Assembly (NCBI GenBank): GCA_002380945.1
Contig: DFWO01000044.1
Location: 1 to 8,965 of the forward strand
Direction: 5' to 3'
Origin: Methylococcaceae bacterium UBA4132
GTDB lineage: Bacteria; Pseudomonadota; Gammaproteobacteria; Methylococcales; Methylomonadaceae
DNA: 8,965 nucleotides
The notes beneath the pieces are model-generated. The model ran no database searches. It saw nothing but the letters and a program-made list of their open reading frames with translations, and was not told where the DNA came from. This document shows positions 1-5,451 of the stretch, piece by piece. Both the position numbers and the translations under genes were made by a program. The stretch's first letter is position 1. Every line of letters starts with the position of its first letter.

Positions 1-624
1 TTCAAACATTTCGGTAAATTGCGGAACGACAAAAATTAACATAACAAACAATGAAGCAACCGACATCACCAGCAAAATGGCAGGGTAAATTAAAGCGGTG
101 CTGACGGTACTTTTTAATTCCTGCGCACTTTCCATATAGTCTGATAAGCGGGTCAATACTTCGCCTAGACTACCGCCTGCTTCACCTGCTCGAATCATAT
201 TCAGGTAAAACTTAGTAAAAATTTTTGATGGCGGTCTATTGCCTGCTTTACGTCTTTCTAAAGCATCGGTCAATGATGCACCGTTTTTAACTTTGCCTAG
301 CACGCGTGCAATCAAATTATTGAGCGGTTCGTTATCTTCGGTTAAATTCATTAACACCGTTAATGAGCGATCTAACGGTAAGCCTGATTCCAGTAACACC
401 GCTAATTCACGCGTAAATAGCGTAATATCTTTGACCGATAACTGCGAACGTTGCGCACGCAGTTTTAAGCCTAAAAATGACCGCGCATTGGCGGGTGCAA
501 CACGAATGGGAATATAACCTTCTGACTGCAAAGCAATGATTAAACTTTGTTCATCGGGCGCATTACGCATTCCTTCCTCGGTGACACCTAAGCTATTGAC
601 AGCTTTATAAGAAAATAACTGCAT
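1..624 (-). CDS. gspF: Type II secretion inner-membrane platform protein GspF (3' part outside window)
   Basis: The reading frame is open from an ATG at 624 to the left edge, giving the first 208 residues. GspF/PilC proteins are usually about 400 residues, so roughly the second half is missing from the window. The N-terminus (MQLFSYKAV) is typical of the family. The first GspF repeat domain runs from about residue 68 to past 190, including FTRELAVLL (70-78) and MIRAGEAGGSLGEVL (143-157). A hydrophobic membrane segment follows at about 178-200. In the family, GspF sits in the inner membrane and links the ATPase to pseudopilus assembly. The ATG directly abuts the gspE stop codon (TAA then ATG, no gap) with no strong ribosome site, which suggests translational coupling. 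A PilC-type assignment is possible, but the neighbouring ATPase is GspE-like. Confidence 0.9.
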   Translation of the reverse strand, partial: MQLFSYKAVNSLGVTEEGMRNAPDEQSLIIALQSEGYIPIRVAPANARSFLGLKLRAQRSQLSVKDITLFTRELAVLLESGLPLDRSLTVLMNLTEDNEPLNNLIARVLGKVKNGASLTDALERRKAGNRPPSKIFTKFYLNMIRAGEAGGSLGEVLTRLSDYMESAQELKSTVSTALIYPAILLVMSVASLFVMLIFVVPQFTEMFE

Positions 625-2325
625 TTAGTCTACCGAGGTAACGCGCAACACTTCTTCTAAGGTAGTTACGCCTTGCATGACTTTCACTAAGCCATTTTCA
701 TACAATGTCATCATGCCTTCCGTAATGGCAAGCTGCTGAATAGCATCGGCATCTTCATGCGCCATAATTAATTTGTTGATAGCATGACTCATGGGTAAAA
801 ATTCAATAATGGCAACACGCCCTCTATAGCCTAACCCTGCACAAGCAGGGCAACCTACAGGGTGATATAACACAATATCGCCTTCGGGGGCAAAGCGGCG
901 GAGCTGCATATCATTAATTAGTTCGGGTGGTGCAAGAGAGGCTTGTTTACATTCAGGACACAGTTTTCTAACCAGCCGTTGCGCTAAGATGCCGTTCACG
1001 GTCGAAGTCAATAAATATTCTTCTAAGCCCATATCTAATAAGCGTGTGATGCCACCCGCTGCATTATTGGTATGTAAGGTGGATAACACTAAATGCCCTG
1101 TTAAAGCAGACTGTACCGCAATACGCGCTGTTTCTAAATCACGCATTTCACCAATCATGATGACATCAGGGTCTTGCCTGACGATAGACCGCAAAGCAGC
1201 GGCAAATGTTAAGCCGATTTGCGGTTTTGCCTGAATCTGATTAATGCCTTCCATTTGGTATTCAACGGGGTCTTCAACGGTAATGATTTTTCTAGCGGCG
1301 GTATTGAGTTGCTTTAACGCAGCGTAAAGCGTGGTTGATTTACCGCTACCTGTAGGACCTGTAATGAGAATAATGCCATGCGGTAAGGCTAAAACCTCAG
1401 AAAATTGCTGTAAATGTTTGCCCGAAAAACCCAGTGCTGCAAAATCTAATACGGTATTGTCCTTGTCCAGCAAACGAATCACCACGCTTTCGCCATACAT
1501 CGTGGGTATGGTGGAAATACGCAAATCCAATTCTTTGCCCAACATTTGTATTTTGATTCTGCCATCTTGCGGCAAACGGCGTTCAGCAATATTCAGTTTA
1601 GCCATGATTTTGATGCGTGAAATGACGGCAGCGGTTGATTTAACAGGTGGCGCGTTAATTTCTTGTAATACACCATCGACACGCAATCTGACTTTTAAGG
1701 CTTGCTCAAACGGTTCAATATGAATATCAGAGGCTTTTAGTTCTATTGCCCGTTGCATGATTAAATTAACCATTTTAATCACGGGAGCTTCACTCGCGAG
1801 GTCTTTTAAATGTTCAAGGTCTTCTTCGCCAATCTCATCGCCGCCTAAATCATCAACCAGCTTATCCATTTTGGAACGACCTTGACCGTATTGAATTTCC
1901 AGTGCAGCATCAATCTCCGACAACAAACCTACTTTAGCGAGGACTTGTTTACCTGTTGCTAAACGTAATGCGTTCAGCACAAATGAATCTTCGGGATCCA
2001 TTAACGCCACCGTTACTGTGTCGTCAGTATCACCAAGACCTATCAAATGATAATTTTTTAAAAAACGTAATGATATATTTTGAGGCAGTTGTCTTTCCTG
2101 AGGATACTGCTCGGCGACTACTTTTTCAAACTGTCCTGATTCAACAAAGGCATTTGCCACATCCAGTTCAGAACATAAACCTAATTTAACCAGTAATTGC
2201 GGCAAACTTTCTGCCACGGCTGTTTTTTGTACACGCTCTACTTTTTTTAACTCAATGGCAGACAAGCTGCCTTTATCCTGTAGAATTTTAAGTAACGCTT
2301 GATAGGGTATTTTTTGCTGTGTCAT
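625..2325 (-). CDS. gspE: Type II secretion ATPase GspE
   Basis: This 566-residue protein is a complete secretion ATPase of the GspE/PilB family. It powers the type II secretion machine from the cytoplasmic face of the inner membrane. An N-terminal domain (about 1-150) is followed by the core. The core has SDIHIEP (199-205), Walker A GPTGSGKST (323-331), the Asp box ITVEDPVEY (348-356), Walker B DPDVIMIGEMRD (385-396) and the His box HLVLSTLHTN (411-420). A zinc-binding site is formed by C456/C459 and C492/C495. GKSTTLYAAL after Walker A, IRLLDKD, and NGILAQRLVRKLCPEC favour GspE over PilB, which typically has GKTVSLYT. The usual GEIRD is GEMRD here, a mild change. The ATG start has no clear ribosome site. 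The gene is co-transcribed with gspF, and an extended -10 box lies about 77 bases upstream. Some uncertainty remains over GspE versus a PilB-like role because a pilin gene is divergent to it. Confidence 0.93.
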   Translation of the reverse strand: MTQQKIPYQALLKILQDKGSLSAIELKKVERVQKTAVAESLPQLLVKLGLCSELDVANAFVESGQFEKVVAEQYPQERQLPQNISLRFLKNYHLIGLGDTDDTVTVALMDPEDSFVLNALRLATGKQVLAKVGLLSEIDAALEIQYGQGRSKMDKLVDDLGGDEIGEEDLEHLKDLASEAPVIKMVNLIMQRAIELKASDIHIEPFEQALKVRLRVDGVLQEINAPPVKSTAAVISRIKIMAKLNIAERRLPQDGRIKIQMLGKELDLRISTIPTMYGESVVIRLLDKDNTVLDFAALGFSGKHLQQFSEVLALPHGIILITGPTGSGKSTTLYAALKQLNTAARKIITVEDPVEYQMEGINQIQAKPQIGLTFAAALRSIVRQDPDVIMIGEMRDLETARIAVQSALTGHLVLSTLHTNNAAGGITRLLDMGLEEYLLTSTVNGILAQRLVRKLCPECKQASLAPPELINDMQLRRFAPEGDIVLYHPVGCPACAGLGYRGRVAIIEFLPMSHAINKLIMAHEDADAIQQLAITEGMMTLYENGLVKVMQGVTTLEEVLRVTSVD

Positions 2326-2401
2326 TCAAAAAGTAAATGGGTTATTTGAGTACATAACTGTAATTAGTTACCGTGTGGTTTTTCGTCATAATGTGACAAA
2401 A

Positions 2402-2410
2402 ATCATACCA
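2402..2410 (-). promoter_or_regulatory. Extended -10 promoter candidate for gspE
   Basis: On the minus strand this reads TGGTATGAT, an extended -10 (TG-N-TATGAT, five of six bases matching TATAAT). No convincing -35 box lies 16-18 bases upstream, which is acceptable for extended -10 promoters. Transcription would start near 2395 and leave a leader of about 70 bases before the gspE ATG. The call rests on motif match only. Confidence 0.4.
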
Positions 2411-2476
2411 CTAGACTACTTAATTAGGCATTTTTAAAAATTAGTGCGCTACAGTAATGCGCTTACTCAACGAAAA

Positions 2477-2504
2477 ATATAGTTGGTACACAATGTGCTA
2501 TATA
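2477..2504 (+). promoter_or_regulatory. Promoter candidate for the pilin gene with overlapping inverted repeat
   Basis: TGCTATATA at 2496-2504 fits an extended -10 (TG-N-TATATA). The same region carries an imperfectly centred inverted repeat, ATATAG (2477-2482) against CTATAT (2498-2503), and a small CACA-A-TGTG palindrome (2489-2497). There is no good -35 box. Transcription would start near 2511, leaving a leader of about 34 bases. The overlapping repeats suggest a regulator site, but no known regulator consensus is matched. Confidence 0.35.
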
Positions 2505-2530
2505 TTGTGAAACAACGTTTAATTTCACAA
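2505..2530 (+). promoter_or_regulatory. Perfect 8-bp inverted repeat just upstream of the pilin start (operator or 5' hairpin)
   Basis: TTGTGAAA (2505-2512) and TTTCACAA (2523-2530) are perfect complements separated by 10 bases. The repeat lies 14 bases before the pilin ATG and overlaps the predicted transcription start. It contains TGTGA and TCACA half-sites like those of CRP, but they are 14 bases apart instead of 6, so it is not a normal CRP site. It could be an operator for another dimeric regulator or a hairpin in the leader RNA. Confidence 0.5.
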
Positions 2531-2544
2531 CAACAAACAATAAA

Positions 2545-3107
2545 ATGAAAAAATTACGACCACACGGATTTACCTTAATCGAAGTAGCCATCGTGATTGC
2601 ATTGATGATGTTTTTAGCGTTATTTGTCTATCCCACTTATTCAGCTTATCTTAAAAGAGCTAAAGTAACAGATAGTCTGGTTTTAGCATCCACGGCAAAA
2701 ATAGCTGTGCTTCATAATGCCACTAATAATATACCGCTAACTTCCCCCCTACACCAACCGATACGGTGAGAGATATAGCCATTCATATTACTGATACCAC
2801 GGGCATTAGCTTATTATCACACGGTGAATTACTCGCCAATCTGCCTAGCCGTCATGCGGGTGAGATTGTCATTGTTTTTTCATCAGACATAGCACCCGCT
2901 GCTCACAATGAGCTAATCCTATCACCCCGCCAAGCTGATACAAACAAAGACGACAGTAATGGACATGAATTAGCTCTTGACCTTACCCATATCTCAAGAG
3001 CTAATTCCATTAATTGGGAATGCAACTCAGCCAACCCGCCTGCGTTAAACCGTGGTACACGCGGTACTCTCTATGCAAAATTAGCCCCTGCTGAATGCCG
3101 TGCTTAA
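2545..3107 (+). pseudogene. Type IV pilin (PilA-like), frameshifted in a C6 tract
   Basis: The start is MKKLRPHG followed by FTLIEVAIVIA, a class III prepilin signal cut after G8, with Phe1 and Glu5 of the mature protein. A hydrophobic helix and the typical PTYSAYLKRAKVTDSLVLASTAK stretch (split across residues 33 to 55) follow. The frame ends at a TGA at 2767-2769 after 74 codons. The C-terminal half continues in another frame to a TAA at 3105-3107. It ends with WEC...APAEC, the two cysteines of a type IVa pilin disulfide loop, spaced about 24 residues apart. One extra C in the run at 2744-2749 would restore a single protein of 187 residues, a normal pilin length. The intact far frame suggests recent loss, phase variation, -1 ribosomal slippage or a sequencing error. 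There is no ribosome binding site before the ATG. PilA-like is more likely than GspG-like because of the C-terminal cysteine loop. Confidence 0.85.
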
Positions 3108-3108
3108 G

Positions 3109-3852
3109 TTAATATGGCTTTGCGCAATATTCACGCGTCGTTAGCACTTGTTTAATTTGATAAGCCGAATTGGGTTTTAAAATAAACTCACTCGCGCCAA
3201 CATTATTATGATGCTTGCCCCAATCGTAGGTATAGCCTAAGCCCGTCCACGGTACGCCCGCCGATTCTCTGAAACTTTTAAAATACAAATTTTTATAAAA
3301 TTGACCATAGTCGGGAATATTAGCAACCGATGGAAACGTCTCAGGCACTTTAACGTCACATTGGCTATCATTAATGTCTGGATCAACACAAGGACGAAAC
3401 AACTGTTCTGGACTCACCCACAGTTCAACAAATACATCATATTGCTTATTAGGTGCTAAACCTAAATATTGTTTCAAGCGTATGTTTAACTCTTCGTCTG
3501 TGTCATGTTCATAAGCCTGACAGAACGCCTTAACTTGTGGTGCAGCAGTGACCCACAGCGCGTAATTAGGATTTTCGTCAGTTGTACTTTTATTTTTAAT
3601 GAACTTATCGTAAGCATCACGGCTTTTCCACGTCACCACCAATAATTTAGTTTTATCCGCATTCCATAGCAACTTAGGATTATTGACGTGAATAGCCCAT
3701 AACTTATTGGTGCGTTCTTTGGCTTTAACGATAGCGGCATCTTTTACTGCGTGTTGATAATGTTTTTGTAAATGTTCTTGGGTCGGTATTTCAGTACACG
3801 CCGTGGCGGCGAGTACGCTGGTGGCACACAGGATTATTGTTATTATTTTCAT
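3109..3852 (-). CDS. Predicted lipoprotein of unknown function
   Basis: This 247-residue protein starts with a short signal peptide (MKIITIILCATSVLAATAC). C19 is the likely lipidated cysteine, although the box AATAC lacks the usual Leu at -3. The mature part has four further cysteines (C111, C155, C165, C243), enough for two disulfides, which fits a location in the periplasm or outer membrane. Conserved-looking stretches are VELWVSPEQLFRPC (142-155) and PWTGLGYTYDWG (201-212) followed by SEFIL (221-225). I do not recognise a named family, although the GLGYTYDWG region resembles conserved hypothetical proteins I have a vague memory of in other proteobacteria. No catalytic motif is evident. It lies 97 bases downstream of rtcB, separated by a hairpin, and its stop codon is one base from the pilin stop. 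The ATG has no strong ribosome site. Confidence 0.75.
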   Translation of the reverse strand: MKIITIILCATSVLAATACTEIPTQEHLQKHYQHAVKDAAIVKAKERTNKLWAIHVNNPKLLWNADKTKLLVVTWKSRDAYDKFIKNKSTTDENPNYALWVTAAPQVKAFCQAYEHDTDEELNIRLKQYLGLAPNKQYDVFVELWVSPEQLFRPCVDPDINDSQCDVKVPETFPSVANIPDYGQFYKNLYFKSFRESAGVPWTGLGYTYDWGKHHNNVGASEFILKPNSAYQIKQVLTTREYCAKPY

Positions 3853-3889
3853 GGCTAAATCTGACTAATTGAATGCTTGGATGGTGAAG

Positions 3890-3911
3890 GAGTACAAACT
3901 TTTTTGTACTC
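3890..3911. terminator. Perfect 9-bp hairpin between rtcB and the lipoprotein gene
   Basis: GAGTACAAA (3890-3898) pairs perfectly with TTTGTACTC (3903-3911) around a 4-base loop. It lies 38 bases after the rtcB stop and 37 bases before the lipoprotein ATG. On the plus strand the stem can extend to 12 pairs (3887-3914, one G-U). No long U run follows on the minus strand, so a simple rho-independent terminator for rtcB is not certain. It could instead be an operator for the lipoprotein gene or a 3' end stabiliser. Confidence 0.45.
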
Positions 3912-3949
3912 TTTAACTATAAGTGTAGCGCAATGCGTACCCTACTAAA

Positions 3950-5146
3950 CTACCCTTTAATACACAATACTTGTTTTAGCGTATGCACCACTTCCACCAA
4001 ATCGCTTTGGTGTTCCATGACTTTATCAATGTCTTTATACGCGGCGGGAATTTCATCAATCACGCCGCTGTCTTTACGACATTCCACGCCCAGCGTTTGC
4101 GCGTGAACATCATCGCTATCAAACTGCTGTTTTGCAGCACTGCGACTCATGACACGCCCTGCACCGTGTGAACAAGAACAGAATGATTGCGGATTACCTT
4201 TGCCACGCACGATGTACGATTTCGCGCCCATACTACCTGGGATAATACCTAATTCACCCTCCCCTGCCCGTATCGCGCCTTTGCGTGTCACCCATAATGA
4301 TTCGCCAAAGTGCTGCTCACGCGCCACATAATTATGATGGCAATTGATGGCTTCTTTGGTTACACCAAACTTGGGCAATTTTTTCCGCAACGCTTCGCAA
4401 ATTAATAGCATCATCTCGCGGCGATTTGCCAGCGCGTAATCTTGCGCCCAGCCCACTGCCTCCAGATAATCTTCATAATGCGCAGCTCCTTCGCTAAAAT
4501 ACGCCAAGTCTTTATCGGGCAAATTGATGATGTGCTGTCCCATGTCTTTTTTCGCCAAGCCGATAAAATACTCACCTATGACATTGCCAATACCACGACT
4601 GCCAGAATGTAGCATGACCCACACATCATCGTTTTCATCCAAACATAGCTCGATGAAATGATTACCACCGCCTAATGTGCCTAGTTGTCGCACCCACGTT
4701 GAATAGGATTTTTTCTGCATGGTATTAATTTTACGATGCTTGCCTAAAATGCTATGCAAACCCACTGCCAACGCGGTAACGGTTGATTGTTTTGCGCGAT
4801 CTTGCTTGTGCATATTAAAGCCGACAGGAATTGCCTCTTCGATAAACAAACGCAAGGAACGCAGATTGTCAGGCAAATCATGGGCTTTAATCGACAGCCG
4901 CAAGGCATTCATACCACAGCCAATATCGACACCCACAGCGGCTGGAACAATCGCGCCCAAGGTTGGAATCACAGACCCCACCGTCGCGCCTTTACCGACA
5001 TGAACATCGGGCATTACCGCAATATGACTGTGAACAAACGGCAATTGCGATAAATTGTAAAGTTGTTGAAATGCCGCTGAATCAATTTCATCGGTGTAAA
5101 TTTTCACTGGGACTTTGCCCTTAGTGATGATTTTTTGAATAGGCAC
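3950..5146 (-). CDS. rtcB: RNA-splicing ligase RtcB
   Basis: This complete 398-residue protein (E. coli RtcB is 408) joins RNA 2',3'-cyclic phosphate or 3'-phosphate ends to 5'-hydroxyl ends, using GTP and Mn2+. It acts in the cytoplasm in RNA repair. Visible active-site elements are VGVDIGCG with D74 and C77, GNHF with H163, HSGSRG with H180, CHHNY with H271, and CSCSHGAGR with H327, the residue that accepts GMP by homology. The final YKDID...QSDLVEVVHTLKQV is also typical. The start is GTG at 5146, supported by GGGAG (5154-5158, minus strand) 7 bases upstream. No rtcA, archease, rtcR or Ro60 gene is in the window. A promoter and a long structured leader lie upstream, so expression is probably controlled independently of glnE. 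Confidence 0.97.
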   Translation of the reverse strand: MPIQKIITKGKVPVKIYTDEIDSAAFQQLYNLSQLPFVHSHIAVMPDVHVGKGATVGSVIPTLGAIVPAAVGVDIGCGMNALRLSIKAHDLPDNLRSLRLFIEEAIPVGFNMHKQDRAKQSTVTALAVGLHSILGKHRKINTMQKKSYSTWVRQLGTLGGGNHFIELCLDENDDVWVMLHSGSRGIGNVIGEYFIGLAKKDMGQHIINLPDKDLAYFSEGAAHYEDYLEAVGWAQDYALANRREMMLLICEALRKKLPKFGVTKEAINCHHNYVAREQHFGESLWVTRKGAIRAGEGELGIIPGSMGAKSYIVRGKGNPQSFCSCSHGAGRVMSRSAAKQQFDSDDVHAQTLGVECRKDSGVIDEIPAAYKDIDKVMEHQSDLVEVVHTLKQVLCIKG

Positions 5147-5153
5147 AAGCTAG

Positions 5154-5158
5154 CTCCC
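5154..5158 (-). promoter_or_regulatory. Ribosome binding site that fixes the GTG start of rtcB
   Basis: GGGAG on the minus strand lies 7 bases before the GTG at 5146, and no nearby ATG has a comparable site. It follows closely after the 3' arm of a possible 7-bp stem (5162-5168 with 5198-5204), so leader folding could affect access to it. Confidence 0.7.
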
Positions 5159-5159
5159 A

Positions 5160-5343
5160 ATAACCGAAATTGACAGGCAAAGCAAAGCCCTACCGTGTTC
5201 GGTTTTGTAAAAAAATGGATTATTTTTTTGAAAGCCCCGATTCGCTGAATCGAATGAATTACCGAAGAGTAACGAAGGCGAGGCTGGAATTAACACTATC
5301 GAACATGGCAGCCTCCTAAAATGCAAGTGGGTGGGTGGGAAAG
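5160..5343 (-). ncRNA. Structured 5' leader of rtcB (candidate cis-regulatory RNA)
   Basis: Transcription from the promoter at 5350-5378 would give a leader of about 200 bases. In transcript order, four inverted repeats can form: GAGGCUG with CAGCCUC (5309-5315 with 5280-5286), CGAUUC-AGC-GAAUCG (5238-5252), an A7U/AU7 stem (5209-5229), and AACCGAA with UUCGGUU (5198-5204 with 5162-5168). The last ends just before the rtcB ribosome site. The first would bury the strong ribosome site of a 15-codon upstream frame and put its AUG in the loop. No known riboswitch or tRNA-like fold was recognised. Bacterial rtcB operons can carry Y RNA or tRNA-like genes, but no cloverleaf is evident here. A decayed dispersed repeat is an alternative. 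Confidence 0.35.
5259..5306 (-). CDS. Short upstream reading frame in the rtcB leader (15 codons)
   Basis: An ATG at 5306 is preceded by TAGGAGG with 5 bases between GGAGG and ATG, the best ribosome site in the window. The frame encodes MFDSVNSSLAFVTLR and stops with TAA at 5259-5261, 112 bases before the rtcB start. Its ribosome site lies in the 5' arm of a 7-bp inverted repeat. It could be a leader peptide that senses translation. The peptide is not enriched in one amino acid beyond three Ser, so classic attenuation is not indicated. It may also be accidental. Confidence 0.35.
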   Translation of the reverse strand: MFDSVNSSLAFVTLR

Positions 5344-5349
5344 CGCGGC

Positions 5350-5378
5350 ACTTTACGCTGGGAAAGGGTGTTTGTCAA
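5350..5378 (-). promoter_or_regulatory. Sigma70-type promoter for rtcB
   Basis: On the minus strand a perfect -35 TTGACA (5373-5378) and a -10 TAAAGT (5350-5355, four of six) are separated by exactly 17 bases. Transcription would start near 5343, inside a C-rich run (CCCA repeated three times, about 5328-5339), and proceed about 200 bases to the rtcB GTG. No sigma54 site (GG-N10-GC) was found, in contrast to the RtcR/sigma54 control known for E. coli rtcBA. Confidence 0.65.
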
Positions 5379-5392
5379 CCAAATGGTATGCG

Positions 5393-5439
5393 TCCACGAA
5401 AAACACGAAAAACTCAACTGTTTTTCTGCCTTTCGTGGA
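5393..5439. repeat. 47-bp palindromic repeat element after glnE
   Basis: TCCACGAAA (5393-5401) and TTTCGTGGA (5431-5439) form a perfect 9-bp outer stem. Inside, AAAAAC (5408-5413) pairs with GTTTTT (5420-5425) around a 6-base loop. The left side also contains a tandem 9-mer, CACGAAAAA twice (5395-5412). It lies 13 bases past the glnE stop and could act as a 3' end or termination hairpin. A related sequence (CCACGAAAAGCACCAAAAG) occurs at 8431-8449 on the other side of glnE, which suggests a dispersed short repeat. Confidence 0.55.
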
Positions 5440-5451
5440 TAGTAGGTCTAG

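Noticed and set aside
239..517. 92-codon open frame on the plus strand
   Set aside because: It lies entirely opposite gspF, whose protein sequence is clearly conserved. The plus-strand translation has no recognisable motif.
1331..1723. 130-codon open frame on the plus strand
   Set aside because: It is antisense to the core of gspE, including the Walker A region, and has no family resemblance of its own.
2505..2530. CRP binding site
   Set aside because: TGTGA and TCACA half-sites are 14 bases apart, not the 6 expected for CRP.
2766..3107. Separate 113-codon gene starting with GTG
   Set aside because: Its content is the C-terminal half of a type IV pilin and it has no ribosome site. It is explained as the continuation of the frameshifted pilin.
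5230..5306. tRNA-like or Y RNA gene upstream of rtcB
   Set aside because: A T-loop-like TTCGATTC is present, but the flanking bases do not form the acceptor, D, anticodon and T stems of a cloverleaf.
5320..5345. Possible sigma54 promoter (CTTGCA near 5322-5327, minus strand)
   Set aside because: No GG lies at the required 10-base spacing before the GC, so the -24 element is missing.
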